Positions 8,239-19,566 of a DNA stretch of 64,000 nt are shown here, in pieces (the stretch's first letter is position 1; each line of letters starts with the position of its first letter). Origin of the DNA: Streptomyces hundungensis (GTDB lineage: Bacteria; Actinomycetota; Actinomycetes; Streptomycetales; Streptomycetaceae). Where the stretch lies: positions 1,426,001-1,490,000 of the forward strand of contig NZ_CP032698.1 in the NCBI RefSeq assembly GCF_003627815.1, written 5' to 3'. The notes under the pieces are model-generated. The model saw only the letters and a program-made list of their open reading frames with translations. It was not told the DNA's origin and made no database searches. The position numbers were made by a program, and so were the translations under genes.

Positions 8239-9987
8239 ATGAGACGCCCGAGATCCGTCCGCGCCCTGCTCGCCAGCCTCAGTACCGTCGCCGCGTCCGC
8301 CGGCCTCGTCATCGGAGCCGGTGGTGCGGCGCACGCCGCTACGCCGCTGCCCGCCCATGTCTTCGCGCCGTACTTCGAGGCGTACTCCTCCGACAGCCCG
8401 GCCGATCTCGCGCAGAAGTCGGGTGCCAAGTACCTGACGATGGCGTTCGTGCAGGCCGACGCCAAGGGGTCCTGCACCCCGTACTGGAACGGCTCGACCA
8501 GCCAGCCCATCGCGTCGTCCGTGTTCGGCGCCGACATCTCCACCATCCGCTCGCGCGGCGGCGACGTCATTCCGTCCTTCGGCGGGTACGCGGCCGACAA
8601 CGGCGGCACCGAGATCGCCGACAGCTGCACCAGTGTCGACTCGATAGCCGCCGCCTACGAGAAGGTCATCACCACCTATGACCTCTCCCGGCTCGACATG
8701 GACATCGAGGACAACTCGCTGACCAACAAGGCCGGCATCGACCGCCGCAACCAGGCGATCAAGAAGGTGCAGGACTGGGCGGCCGCCAACGGGCGCTCCG
8801 TACAGATCTCCTACACCCTGCCCACCACCACGAGCGGCCTCGCCGACAGCGGGCTCGCGGTGCTCAGGAGCGCCGTCCAGTACGGCGCCAAGGTCGACGT
8901 CGTGAACCTCATGACCTTCGACTACTACGACGGCGCCACCCACAACATGGCCAACGACACCCAGACCGCGGCCACCGGGCTCTACAACCAGCTCAACTCC
9001 CTCTACCCGGGCCGCACTTCGGCCCAGCTGTGGGGCATGGTCGGCGTCACCGAGATGCCCGGCATCGACGACTACGGGCCGGCCGAGACGTTCACCACGG
9101 CGGACGCCACCGCCGTCTACAACTGGGCCACCGCCAAGGGCATCAACACCCTCTCGTTCTGGGCCCTCCAGCGCGACAACGGCGGCTGCCCCGGCACCGG
9201 CGGCCAGGACGGCTGCTCCGGCATCGCCCAGGACCCGTGGTACTTCAGCCACACCTTCGAGCCCTTCACCGGGGGCGGCGGGCCGGTCCAGGACGACTTC
9301 TCGCTGGCCGTCGCGCCCGGCTCGGCCTCCGTCGCGCCCGGCGGCTCCACCACTGCCACGGTGAGCACGGCCGTGACCTCCGGCACCGCCAAGACGCTGG
9401 CCCTGACCGCCACCGGCGCACCCGCCGGGGTGAGCGCCACGCTCAGCCCGAGCTCGGTCACCGCGGGCGCCTCGGCCCGGCTCACGGTCGCCGCGTCGGC
9501 CTCGGCCGCGCCCGGCACGTACCCGATCACCGTCACCGGCACCGCGGGCGCGCTGACCCATTCGACGACGTTCACGCTCACCGTGTCGGGCCCGGGCGGC
9601 AACACCGGCGCGCTGGTCAACGGCGGCTTCGAGAGCGGCTCGCTCTCCCCGTGGACGTGCGACAGCGGCGCCGCCGTGGTGGCGAGCCCGGTGCACGGCG
9701 GCTCCCACGCGCTGAAGACCCAGCCCACCTCCGCGGCGACCGGCGAGTGCGCGCAGACACTCACCCTGGCCCCCAACACCCAGTACACGCTGAGCGGTTG
9801 GGTGCAGGGCAGCTACGCCTACCTGGGGGTGCGGGGCGGCGCCACCGCCAGCACCTGGGGCAACTCCAGCGGCTGGTCCAAGCTGACCGTGCCGTTCACC
9901 ACCGGCGCCTCGGGCACCGTCACCGTCTATCTGCACGGCTGGTACGGACAGGGCGCGGTGTACGGGGACGATCTGTCGGTCGCCTGA
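8239..9987 (+). CDS. Secreted GH18 chitinase with C-terminal carbohydrate-binding module
   Basis: A 582-residue secreted chitinase. A Sec signal peptide (RRPRSVRALLASLSTVAAS...AHA) ends near residue 34. The GH18 barrel spans about 35–350: VFAPYFEAY, the strand-4 motif LDMDIED carrying the catalytic Glu of DxDxE, LMTFDYYDG and INTLSFWALQRDN. An immunoglobulin-like/NEW3-type beta domain (about 355–450) follows, then a C-terminal CBM4/9-like module starting GALVNGGFESGSLSPW. The first Asp of the longer DGxDxDxE signature is Ser here, as in some GH18 subgroups. ATG at 8239 has GGAGAG upstream. Controlled by the dre at 8178; a strong terminator follows. Confidence 0.93.
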   Translation: MRRPRSVRALLASLSTVAASAGLVIGAGGAAHAATPLPAHVFAPYFEAYSSDSPADLAQKSGAKYLTMAFVQADAKGSCTPYWNGSTSQPIASSVFGADISTIRSRGGDVIPSFGGYAADNGGTEIADSCTSVDSIAAAYEKVITTYDLSRLDMDIEDNSLTNKAGIDRRNQAIKKVQDWAAANGRSVQISYTLPTTTSGLADSGLAVLRSAVQYGAKVDVVNLMTFDYYDGATHNMANDTQTAATGLYNQLNSLYPGRTSAQLWGMVGVTEMPGIDDYGPAETFTTADATAVYNWATAKGINTLSFWALQRDNGGCPGTGGQDGCSGIAQDPWYFSHTFEPFTGGGGPVQDDFSLAVAPGSASVAPGGSTTATVSTAVTSGTAKTLALTATGAPAGVSATLSPSSVTAGASARLTVAASASAAPGTYPITVTGTAGALTHSTTFTLTVSGPGGNTGALVNGGFESGSLSPWTCDSGAAVVASPVHGGSHALKTQPTSAATGECAQTLTLAPNTQYTLSGWVQGSYAYLGVRGGATASTWGNSSGWSKLTVPFTTGASGTVTVYLHGWYGQGAVYGDDLSVA

Positions 9988-10027
9988 TCCGTTCAACCGC
10001 CTTTTCGAGAGCTTGAGTTGAGCCTAC

Positions 10028-10060
10028 GGACGCGCTCCCGGGGACACCGGGGGCGCGTCC
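10028..10060. terminator. Bidirectional hairpin terminator between chitinase and sdhB
   Basis: GGACGCGCTCCCGG pairs with CCGGGGGCGCGTCC across a short loop: a 14-bp stem with one G-U type position. It lies between two convergent stop codons (9987 and 10076), so it can serve both. Confidence 0.75.
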
Positions 10061-10075
10061 TCGCCTCGGGGACCT

Positions 10076-10827
10076 TCAGCGGCCGACCTTCCTCGCCTTC
10101 CGCGTCGCGCGCAGCCACTCCTTGTTCATGGCCGCGATCGACGGGAGCGGGATGCCCTTGGGGCAGGCCGTCGCGCACTCCCCCGTCAGGGTGCAGCCGC
10201 CGAAGCCCTCGGCGTCCATCTGCCCCACCATGTCCAGGACCCGCGTCTCGCGTTCGGGCGCGCCCTGCGGCAGCACGTTCAGGTGGTTGACCTTCGCCGA
10301 AGTGAACAGCATCGCCGAGCCGTTGGGGCAGGCCGCCACGCAGGCGCCGCAGCCGATGCACTCCGCGTGCTCGAAGGCGAAGTCGGCGTCGGGCTTGGGC
10401 ACCGGGGTGGCGTGCGCCTCGGGCGCGGCGCCGGTCGGCACGCTGACGTAGCCGCCGGCCTGGATGATCCGGTCGAAGGCCGAGCGGTCCACCACCAGAT
10501 CCTTGACCACGGGGAACGCCGAGGCGCGCCAGGGCTCGACGTCGATGGTGTCGCCGTCGCGGAACGACCGCATGTGCAGTTGGCAGGCGGTCGTGCGCTC
10601 GGGGCCGTGGGCGTCGCCGTTGATGACGAGTGAGCAGGCGCCGCAGATGCCCTCACGGCAGTCGTGGTCGAAGGCGACCGGCTCCTCGCCCCGCAGGATC
10701 AGCTCCTCGTTGAGCGTGTCGAGCATTTCGAGGAAGGACATGTCCGTCGAGATGTCGTCGAGGTGGTAAGTCGCCATGGCGCCGGGCGAGTTGGCGTTCT
10801 TCTGGCGCCAGACGCGCAGGGTGAGCT

Positions 10828-10831
<4 letters not shown>
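10076..10831 (-). CDS. sdhB: Succinate dehydrogenase / fumarate reductase iron–sulfur subunit
   Basis: A 251-residue iron–sulfur subunit of complex II carrying electrons from the flavoprotein to quinone at the inner face of the membrane. The [2Fe-2S] ligands are in [15 protein letters not shown] (about 65–80) with a downstream Cys in TACQLHM. The second domain has [12 protein letters not shown] and [10 protein letters not shown] for the [4Fe-4S] and [3Fe-4S] clusters. ATG at 10831 overlaps the sdhA stop (ATGA), so it is translationally coupled. Last gene of sdhC-sdhA-sdhB. The B-type composition suggests a menaquinone-linked enzyme. Confidence 0.95.
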
Positions 10832-12777
<1,946 letters not shown>

Positions 12778-12778
12778 G

Positions 12779-13483
12779 TCAGCTCACCACTTCGGTCATC
12801 ACGGCGACGGGTACGGCGACGAATCCAGCGAAAAGCAGCAGCGCGAGGAGGTTGGCGAGCGTCTTCAGCACCCGGTCCCGGGTGGCGTTGCCGACGCCCA
12901 GGGTCTGTGCGGCGCTCCAGAACCCGTGCCGCACGTGCAGGGCGAGCGCGGCCATCGCCACGATGTAGATCGTGTTGCCGTACCAGGTGGAGAAGGTGTC
13001 CACGACGTTCTGGTAGGGGTGGCCGGGCCGGAAGCCGGAGTGCACGGTGCCGGTCGTCAGGTCCAGGATGTGCCAGACGATGAACAGGGCGAGGATGATG
13101 CCGCCCCAGCGCATCGTGCGGGTCGCGTAACTCGCCCGGGCCCGCTTGTGGACGTAGCCGGTGGGCCGGGCCCGCAGATCGCGGCGGCTGAGCTGGTAGG
13201 CGCAGACGGCGTGGCCCACCACGGCGGCCACCAGCACGACGCGGATCAGCCAGAGCGCCCACTCGTAGTGCAGGAAGGGCTCGCCGATCGTCCGCAGCCA
13301 GTGGGCGTAGGAGTCGAACTGGCCGGCCCCGAAGAAGATCTTCAGGTTGCCCATCATGTGGACGACCAGGTAGGACAGCATGATCAGACCGCTCACGGCC
13401 ATGACCGTCTTCTTGCCGACGGTCGAGTCCCAGAGGGTGCGCGTCATGGACGGCCGTTTGTCCGTCCGCGGTGCCAGAGCCAT
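12779..13483 (-). CDS. sdhC: Succinate dehydrogenase cytochrome b558 subunit (fused SdhC type)
   Basis: A 234-residue membrane anchor with five predicted helices, as in the Bacillus-type diheme cytochrome b558 family. The heme-ligand His candidates lie in [33 protein letters not shown] and [11 protein letters not shown]. It is first in the sdh operon and divergent from a LysR gene. The N-terminal 12 residues before MTRTLWDS could be dispensable; ATG at 13483 and an internal ATG at 13447 are alternatives. This three-gene arrangement differs from four-gene sdhCDAB operons. Confidence 0.93.
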   Translation of the reverse strand: MALAPRTDKRPSMTRTLWDSTVGKKTVMAVSGLIMLSYLVVHMMGNLKIFFGAGQFDSYAHWLRTIGEPFLHYEWALWLIRVVLVAAVVGHAVCAYQLSRRDLRARPTGYVHKRARASYATRTMRWGGIILALFIVWHILDLTTGTVHSGFRPGHPYQNVVDTFSTWYGNTIYIVAMAALALHVRHGFWSAAQTLGVGNATRDRVLKTLANLLALLLFAGFVAVPVAVMTEVVS

Positions 13484-13542
13484 GGCATCGACGCTAGGGG
13501 CGAAGGGCCCAAGAGGTCCAAGACATGGTTCGGCTCATCTTC

Positions 13543-13557
13543 ATAGCGATGCCCTAT
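13543..13557. promoter_or_regulatory. LysR-type binding box in the sdh–lysR divergent promoter
   Basis: ATAGCGATGCCCTAT: interrupted dyad ATAG-N7-CTAT, which contains the T-N11-A pattern bound by LysR-type regulators. It is 20 bp before the LysR ATG and 60 bp before sdhC, so one site could control both directions. Confidence 0.5.
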
Positions 13558-13577
13558 CGTGCCGTATCGTTGAGGGC

Positions 13578-14492
13578 ATGCAGTTCCAGCAGCTCCTCTA
13601 CTTCGTGGCGGTCGCCGAGACCCGGCACTTCACCCGGGCCGCCGAGCGCGTCCACGTCTCCCAGCCCTCGCTCTCCCAGCAGATCAAGGCGCTGGAGAAC
13701 GAGCTGGGCGCCGAACTGTTCAGCCGCGCCCGGGGCAACATCGCGCTCACCGACGCGGGCGAGGCGCTGCTTCCGCTGGCCCGGCGCATCCTGGCGGACG
13801 CGGACACCGCCCGCGTCGAGGTCCAGGAGCTGGCCCAGCTCCGGCGCGGCCGGGTGCGGCTCGGGGCCACGCCCAGCCTGTGCACGGGCCTGCTGCCGGA
13901 TGTGCTGCGCGCCTTCCACGACCGCCATCCCGGCATCCAGCTCCTCATCGAGGAGGGCGGCTCACACGATCTGGTACGTGAACTGGCGCGCGGCGCACTG
14001 GACTTGGCGCTCATCGTGCTGCCGCTCCCGGCCGGCTCCCCCGTCCTCACCACGGTCGAGCTGCTCCAGGAGGACCTGGTGGTGGTCTCCTCACCCGCCG
14101 AGCCGCCGCCCTGCGCGGGCTCCGCGGTGCGCATCGCGGAGCTGCGCGAGGCGCCCCTGGTGATGTTCCGGCACGGCTACGACCTGCGGGAGCTGACGGT
14201 GGCCGCGTGCCGGGCCGAGGGCTTCGAGCCCGCCTTCACCGTGGAGGGCGGCGAGATGGACGCGGTGCTCGGCTTCGTGCGGGCCGGGCTCGGGATCGCC
14301 GTGGTGCCGAGCATGGTGGCGGCGCGCGCCGGGGACCTGCGGGTGACCCCGCTGGCCCGCCCCGGTCTGCGCCGCACCATCGCCCTGGCCCACCGCGGCG
14401 ACGTCGACCCGCCGCGCGCGGCACGGGAGTTGCGGCGGGTACTGCTCGGCATCGGCACGGGGCGGCGCCCCGAGGGCAGCGCCGCCCCCTGA
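13578..14492 (+). CDS. LysR-family transcriptional regulator
   Basis: A 304-residue LysR regulator. The N-terminal winged helix-turn-helix is complete: MQFQQLLYFVAVAETRHFTRAAERVHVSQPSLSQQIKALE (1–40), followed by the linker helix and a two-lobe periplasmic-binding-like effector domain (about 90–290). It is divergent from sdhC with a LysR-like box between them, so control of the alternative succinate dehydrogenase operon is the natural inference. The effector is unknown. The stop lies 2 bp from the stop of the convergent GGDEF/EAL gene. Confidence 0.93.
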   Translation: MQFQQLLYFVAVAETRHFTRAAERVHVSQPSLSQQIKALENELGAELFSRARGNIALTDAGEALLPLARRILADADTARVEVQELAQLRRGRVRLGATPSLCTGLLPDVLRAFHDRHPGIQLLIEEGGSHDLVRELARGALDLALIVLPLPAGSPVLTTVELLQEDLVVVSSPAEPPPCAGSAVRIAELREAPLVMFRHGYDLRELTVAACRAEGFEPAFTVEGGEMDAVLGFVRAGLGIAVVPSMVAARAGDLRVTPLARPGLRRTIALAHRGDVDPPRAARELRRVLLGIGTGRRPEGSAAP

Positions 14493-14494
14493 GG

Positions 14495-16669
14495 TCACAC
14501 CGCGTCCACCAGCGCGAGGGAGTGGATGCGGTCGGGGGCCCCGGGGCGGGCGTAGTACCAGCCCTGGGCCGTGTCGCAGCCCAGCTCCTTCAACTGCTCG
14601 GCCTGCGCGCCCGTCTCCACGCCCTCCACGGTGACCGCGAGGGAGAGGCTGTGCGCGAGCGAGACGATCCCCTCGACGATCTTGATGTCCACCGGGTCGG
14701 CTGGCAGCTGCTGCATGGACTGGGTGAAGGAGCGGTCCAGCTTGAGCACGCTCACCGGGAGCCGGCGCAGATTGGCGAGGTTGGAATAGCCCGTGCCGAA
14801 GTCGTCGAGGGCGATGTCGACGCCCATCTCGGCGAGCTGGCGCAGCGGCTTGAGCAGATCGTCGTCCGCGCCTATCAGCGCGGACTCGGTGACCTCCAGG
14901 CACAGCGCGCCCGGGGAGAGCCCGGTGCGCTCCAGCATCTCGACGGTGTCGGCGACCAGGCCCGGGTGGTAGAGCTGGGTCGGCGACAGGTTCACGTTGA
15001 TGCGCAGCGGGCCGCCGTCGGTGGCGCCGGGGTGGGCCTCCTGCCAGGCACGTGCCTGGCGTACGGACTCCTGCATCACCCAGCGCCCGAGCGGCACGAT
15101 GAGCCCGGTGTGCTCGGCGAGCGGGATGAAGCGGTCGGGCCCGAGCACCCCGTGCTGCGGGTGCGACCAGCGCACCAGGGCCTCGGCGCCGTGCACGCTG
15201 CCGTCGCCGAGGTGCACCAGAGGCTGGTACTCGATGAAGAACTCGCCGCGCTCCAGGGCCGCGGGCAGCGCGTTGGTGAGCCCGTGCCGGGTGATGGCAC
15301 GGGCGTCGGCCTCGGCGTCCGCGAACTGGAAGCGGTTGCCGCCCGCCGACTTGGCCCGGTACATCGTGATGTCGGCGCTGCGCAGCACTTCGGCGGCGCT
15401 GCGCTCGCCCGCCGGGCCCTCGACGACGCCGATCGAGCCGCGCACCGTCAGCTCGCGGCCCTCGATGCGGATCGGGGTGGCGAGGGTGTTGAGGATGCGG
15501 GAGGCCAGCTCGTCCGCCTCGAACTCGGTGTCCGGTCCGGTGGTCAGCGCCACGAACTCGTCGCCACCGAGCCGGGCCACCATCTCCCCGGGTCCCGTCG
15601 CGCAGCTCTGCAACCGGTCGGCGACCTCCACCAGGAGCCGGTCGCCCGCCGAATGGCCGAGGCTGTCGTTGACCGCCTTGAAGCCGTCGAGGTCCAGATA
15701 GCAGAGCCCGAACCGTTTGCCGTCGCCCGGCGCGAGCGCCTTCTCCAGGCGTTCGAAGAACAGGGTGCGGTTGGGCAGTCCGGTGAGCGCGTCGTGGGTC
15801 GCCTCGTAGCGCAGCCGCAGATTGAGCAGCCGGCGCTCGGTGGTGTCCTCCATCAGGGCGAGCTGGTACTGCGGCCGGCCCTCGGCGTCGCGCAGCAGCG
15901 AGACGGTGAGGTTGGTCCACAGGACGGTGCCGTCACCGCGGTAGTAGGGCTTCTCGACGCGGTAGTGGTCCCGGTCGCCCCGCACGAGTTCCTCGTACAG
16001 GCGCCAGACCTGCGGGGCGTCCTCGGGGTGCACCCATTCGCTGACGTTGCGGCTGCGGAGCTGGCCCTCGATGCCGCCGAACATCCGGGTGAGCGTCTCG
16101 TTGACCTCCAGGACCCGGCCGTCGAGGTCGGCGATGCCGATGCCGATCGCGGCGCCCTCGAAGACCGCGCGGAACCGGGTCTCGGTGGCGTGCAGGGCGT
16201 CCAGGGCCGCGGTGCGCGCCGACATCGCGGAGCGGGCGATGGCTTCCTGCTCGGAGCGGGTCCGTTCGCGCAGGGCCGCGGCGAAGCCGGCCGCCAGGGC
16301 GTGTTGGAGCCGGGCACAGCGGGCCCGGGCCTCTTCGGAGGCCAGCTCGTCGCCCGCGCCGCAGTACAGGACGAGATACGACTCGACCACGCCGAGGGTG
16401 CGGCTGAGCGCGTCCGGGTCGGTGCAGTGCACGGCCACCAGATCGGCGCCGACCTCCTGGGCGGGCGCGGGGTCGAAGTGCCGCCCGTGCAGGGCGTGGA
16501 TGAGCCGGCGGGCCAGCGGCACGAGGTGTTGCTCGAACTCGGGCCGGGTCAGCGAGGTCGCGGTCACCGGGAAGATGGCCCGGCCCCAGATCGTCGCGAA
16601 CCGTCTGAGCCGGTCCTCGGGGCTGTCCGGCACCAGGTCCGGAGCCTGCGGCTCGGGCAGCTTGCTCAC
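14495..16669 (-). CDS. rmdA: c-di-GMP enzyme with PAS, GGDEF and EAL domains (RmdA-like)
   Basis: A 724-residue cytoplasmic protein with an N-terminal helical sensor-like region (about 20–150), a PAS/PAC domain (about 170–290), GGDEF (about 300–460) and EAL (about 470–720). The diguanylate cyclase signature ARLGGDEF is intact, as is GAEALVRW of the phosphodiesterase with LDDFGTGYSN and DRSFTQ. It could therefore make and degrade c-di-GMP, which controls Streptomyces development through BldD. Domain order and context match RmdA of S. coelicolor. GTG at 16669 overlaps the methyltransferase stop (GTGA), so it is translationally coupled to it. Confidence 0.9.
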   Translation of the reverse strand: MSKLPEPQAPDLVPDSPEDRLRRFATIWGRAIFPVTATSLTRPEFEQHLVPLARRLIHALHGRHFDPAPAQEVGADLVAVHCTDPDALSRTLGVVESYLVLYCGAGDELASEEARARCARLQHALAAGFAAALRERTRSEQEAIARSAMSARTAALDALHATETRFRAVFEGAAIGIGIADLDGRVLEVNETLTRMFGGIEGQLRSRNVSEWVHPEDAPQVWRLYEELVRGDRDHYRVEKPYYRGDGTVLWTNLTVSLLRDAEGRPQYQLALMEDTTERRLLNLRLRYEATHDALTGLPNRTLFFERLEKALAPGDGKRFGLCYLDLDGFKAVNDSLGHSAGDRLLVEVADRLQSCATGPGEMVARLGGDEFVALTTGPDTEFEADELASRILNTLATPIRIEGRELTVRGSIGVVEGPAGERSAAEVLRSADITMYRAKSAGGNRFQFADAEADARAITRHGLTNALPAALERGEFFIEYQPLVHLGDGSVHGAEALVRWSHPQHGVLGPDRFIPLAEHTGLIVPLGRWVMQESVRQARAWQEAHPGATDGGPLRINVNLSPTQLYHPGLVADTVEMLERTGLSPGALCLEVTESALIGADDDLLKPLRQLAEMGVDIALDDFGTGYSNLANLRRLPVSVLKLDRSFTQSMQQLPADPVDIKIVEGIVSLAHSLSLAVTVEGVETGAQAEQLKELGCDTAQGWYYARPGAPDRIHSLALVDAV

Positions 16670-17478
16670 GCCTTGCGTCCCACGCCGGCGAAGCCCGAGA
16701 AGGCGTACGGGTCTTCCTGGTCGGCCTCGCCCTCCGGCCGCCACAGCGGCATCGAGACCAGACCGGGGTCGAGCATCGTGAACCCTTCGAAGAACCCGGC
16801 GATCTCCTCGGGCGAGCGCATCACCAGCGGGTTCTTGATGTTGCGATAGACGCCGACCGTCCGGCCCGCCTCCTCCTCGCTGAGCGGGATGCCTTCATAG
16901 GAGGCGTGGGTGAGGATGAGGAGGCTGCCGGGGGCGAGCGCGTCGCGCAGTGCGGCGACGGCCTCGTACGGGTCGTCCTGGTCCTCGACGAAGTGCAGCA
17001 CGGCGATCAGCAGCAGCGCCACCGGCTGTGTCAGGTCGAGCAGTTGGGAGGTCTCGGGGGCGCTCAGAATGTCGTGTGGCTTGCGCAGGTCGGCCGAGGC
17101 GATGCCGGCGAGCTTCTTGTCCGCGAGGACGGCGCGGCTGTGGGCCACGGCCACCGGGTCGTGGTCGACGTACAGGACGCGTGCCTCGGGGTTCGCCGAT
17201 TGGGCGACCTCATGAACATTTCCGAAAGTCGGGATTCCGGATCCGATGTCCAGGAACTGAGTGATTCCCTCACTCACCGCGAATCGCACGGCACGCCGCA
17301 TGAAGGCCCGGTTCGCCTGCATGATCTTGGGCAGCCCCGGCATGAATCGCATGGCCTCGCGGGCCGCTTCGCGGTCGACCTCGAAATTGTGCGAACCGCC
17401 CAGGTAGTAGTCGTATATGCGGGACACGCTCGGCACCGAGATGTCGATGCCCTGAGGGGCCCAGGCGGGACGCTCCAT
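16666..17478 (-). CDS. SAM-dependent methyltransferase, DUF574 (Methyltransf_19) family
   Basis: A 270-residue protein of the family greatly expanded in Streptomyces. It has the hallmark N-terminus (SVSRIYDYYLGGSHNFEVDREAA), SAM-binding motif FLDIGSGIPTFGNVHEVAQ, VLYVDHDPVAVAHSRA and the acidic loop after ADLRKP. ATG at 17478 follows GGAG at 6-nt spacing. Substrates of this family are largely unknown. It is translationally coupled to the downstream GGDEF/EAL gene. A second member lies at 61914–62738. Confidence 0.92.
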   Translation of the reverse strand: MERPAWAPQGIDISVPSVSRIYDYYLGGSHNFEVDREAAREAMRFMPGLPKIMQANRAFMRRAVRFAVSEGITQFLDIGSGIPTFGNVHEVAQSANPEARVLYVDHDPVAVAHSRAVLADKKLAGIASADLRKPHDILSAPETSQLLDLTQPVALLLIAVLHFVEDQDDPYEAVAALRDALAPGSLLILTHASYEGIPLSEEEAGRTVGVYRNIKNPLVMRSPEEIAGFFEGFTMLDPGLVSMPLWRPEGEADQEDPYAFSGFAGVGRKA

Positions 17479-17735
17479 CAATGTCTCCAACAAGTCGCCG
17501 CAGGACGGCCATGACCATGACCATTGTTTGCGCCTGAGGCTACTGATCGTCCGCCGAGAGAGCGAGTAAAAACGGAAAATGGTCGTCCGTTATTAGTCAC
17601 ACGCTCCCGGCTTGTGCGCCGGATCGTACGGCTCGACGCGGGAGCACGCGCCATCGTATCGCCGACTGGACACACCCGTCGGCCCGCCGCCGCGTGGGGG
17701 GTCGCGGTGACGGGCCGAAGGGGCCGGGGGCGGGG
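17479..17735. other. Promoter region of the methyltransferase–rmdA operon
   Basis: A 257-bp gap. On the minus strand an AT-rich stretch around 17560–17590 (TTTTCCGTTTTTAC) stands out from GC-rich surroundings and probably marks the promoter. GGTCATGGTCATGG direct repeats occur at 17505–17525. Confidence 0.4.
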
Positions 17736-18701
17736 CTACTTGGGGGCGCCGACGAGCTTGCCCTCGGGGGACACCGCGTACCATGTCCCGCCCACGCCCT
17801 GGCCGTTGGTGTCGCCGGGCTTGGCGTCGCCCGCGAAGGTGTAGACGGGCCAGCAGGTGATCGACTGCTGTTTCACCCCATCGGGGCGGTTGAAGGTGAC
17901 GAAGCCCTTGAGGGCGATGCCCTTGGTGTCGTTCTTCTCGACCGGCGCGACCACCGGCCACTTCTCCAGACAGGCTCCCGTGCAGGCGGACTTCATCGGC
18001 CAGGCCGAGTCCTTCTTGAAGCGGTAGACGGTCATGCCGCGCGCGTCCACGATGACGTCGCCGAGCTTGGCGTCCTTGCGGACCGAGAGACCGGGCATGG
18101 CCGCGGCGGCCGGGGCCGGCGCCTCTGCCTGGGCCTGCGCCTTCTTGCCGTCGGGCGCGGCGGCGTGCCAAGTGCCGCCCACGTTCTGCCCGTTGGTGTC
18201 GCCGGGGTTGGTGTCCTTGGCATAGCGGTACATCGGCCAGCCGCCGATGGTGAGCTGCTTGCTGCCGTCGGCGCGGGTGACCGAACCGAGCTTCGAGGCG
18301 TCCGTGCCGGCGGCGGCGCTGACCCCGTCGGCGGGCACCGCGGGCCAGGCCTTCGCACAGTCGCCCTCGCAGTTCGTCTTGGCCGGGTTCGCGGTGTCCT
18401 TGTCGAAGCGGTAGAGGGTGAAGCCGGCGCTGTCGGTGACGACCTTGCCCAGGTCCTTGCTGTCGCTGACCGTCAGCTGTCCGGCCGGTTTCGCGGCGGA
18501 CTCGGCGCCGCCCGCTTGTCCATAACCGCCGCCCGCGCCATAGGCGTTGTCGGTGGGCTGCTGGGCGGCGCCGGCGTTGCCGACGGGTTGCCCGTTGCCG
18601 CCCGCGTAGCTGCTGCCCTTGTCCTGGCCGCAGCCCGTCGCGGTCAGTGCCAGTACCGCTGCCGCCGCTGCCGCGAGCGATGCGCTGCGCCAGGTTGTCA
18701 T
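17736..18701 (-). CDS. Lipoprotein with secreted repeat of unknown function (PF03640-like)
   Basis: A 321-residue lipoprotein. The signal peptide MTTWRSASLAAAAAAVLALTATGC ends in a lipobox-like ATGC. After a Gly/Ala-rich linker, copies of the secreted lipoprotein repeat occur: GKVVTDSAGFTLYRFDKDTANPAKTNCEG..CAKAWP, IGGWPMYRYAKDTNPGDTNGQNVGGTWH, DVIVDARGMTVYRFKKDSAWPMKS..C..CLEKWP and ITCWPVYTFAGDAKPGDTNGQGVGGTWY. Each pair carries conserved CxxxC and W-P-x-Y residues; some homologues have been linked to redox functions. Divergent from a proline-rich protein gene. Membrane anchoring outside the cell is secure; the role is not. Confidence 0.88.
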   Translation of the reverse strand: MTTWRSASLAAAAAAVLALTATGCGQDKGSSYAGGNGQPVGNAGAAQQPTDNAYGAGGGYGQAGGAESAAKPAGQLTVSDSKDLGKVVTDSAGFTLYRFDKDTANPAKTNCEGDCAKAWPAVPADGVSAAAGTDASKLGSVTRADGSKQLTIGGWPMYRYAKDTNPGDTNGQNVGGTWHAAAPDGKKAQAQAEAPAPAAAAMPGLSVRKDAKLGDVIVDARGMTVYRFKKDSAWPMKSACTGACLEKWPVVAPVEKNDTKGIALKGFVTFNRPDGVKQQSITCWPVYTFAGDAKPGDTNGQGVGGTWYAVSPEGKLVGAPK

Positions 18702-18950
18702 GTCAACTCCCGTGTTCGGTAAGGCTGTTGGGACGCCCGGGTGCGCCGGGTGATGGCCCTAAGTACGGGCGGGGGGCACCGGTGTGTTCAACGCGGGAGC
18801 GGAAATCTTTCCGATGCGGGGGCGCCGAATCGACAAGGGCCCGAACAAGCGGTCAACGCGGCGAACACAAAGCCGCCCGGAACTCCCCCCTTCAGGCGAA
18901 TCGATTCGACGCCCCCTCCGGTTGCGCCCCCACCGCCCGATGATCATTCA

Positions 18951-19541
18951 GTGCAAGGACGACACCTCGCCGGGCGGCTGCTCGCCGCCACGGCCTTCAC
19001 CGTGCTGCTGGCGGCACCGGCACCGGCCGCGCGGGCCGACGCCTGTGCGTACGCCTCCGTAACCCAGGGCAGCGGCGGCTCGCCCTGGGCGGTCGCGGGC
19101 ACGGGCCACCGGTGCCCCTGGCCGCCGCACCCTCCGCACCCCACGCCCCCGCCCACCCGGGTGCCGCCGACCCCGACCCCGCCCACGCCCCCTCCCGCGC
19201 CGAAGCCGCCGCCCGCGCCCGCACCGCGGCCGGCCCCGCCGCACCACCCCGCGCCGCACCCGAGGCCACCCGCCGTCCCGCCCGCGCCGGCGCCCCCGGC
19301 ACCGCGCCCGCCGGTGAACCCTGCCGCGCCGGCGCCGCCCGTGGTGCCGCCGCCGCCCGCCGCCTCGCCGCACCCCGGGCCGCCGCGTGCTCAGCGGATC
19401 GTCCTGCGCAACTACCGGATGCCGCCGCGCAAGAAGGCGGCGCCCCGGCTCTCCCCCGTCACCCTCACGCTGCTCATCACCGCGCCCGCCGTCATCGGCG
19501 CGGCCCTGCTGCGCACCCGTTCCGGCTCCCGCTCCCGCTGA
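18951..19541 (+). CDS. Secreted proline-rich protein with C-terminal membrane anchor
   Basis: A 196-residue protein. A signal peptide GRHLAGRLLAATAFTVLLAA...ARA is followed by two Cys-containing segments, a long Pro/Ala tract (about 55–150) that could span the wall, and a C-terminal helix (LSPVTLTLLITAPAVIGAALL) ending in the basic tail RTRSGSRSR. GTG at 18951 is chosen because the signal peptide begins there; upstream in-frame sequence is implausible. No LPXTG or LAXTG motif precedes the anchor. It is 25 bp upstream of the DUF4239 gene. Start position is moderately certain. Confidence 0.72.
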   Translation: MQGRHLAGRLLAATAFTVLLAAPAPAARADACAYASVTQGSGGSPWAVAGTGHRCPWPPHPPHPTPPPTRVPPTPTPPTPPPAPKPPPAPAPRPAPPHHPAPHPRPPAVPPAPAPPAPRPPVNPAAPAPPVVPPPPAASPHPGPPRAQRIVLRNYRMPPRKKAAPRLSPVTLTLLITAPAVIGAALLRTRSGSRSR

Positions 19542-19566
19542 GTCCGCTTCCTCCTGAGAGGTTCCC

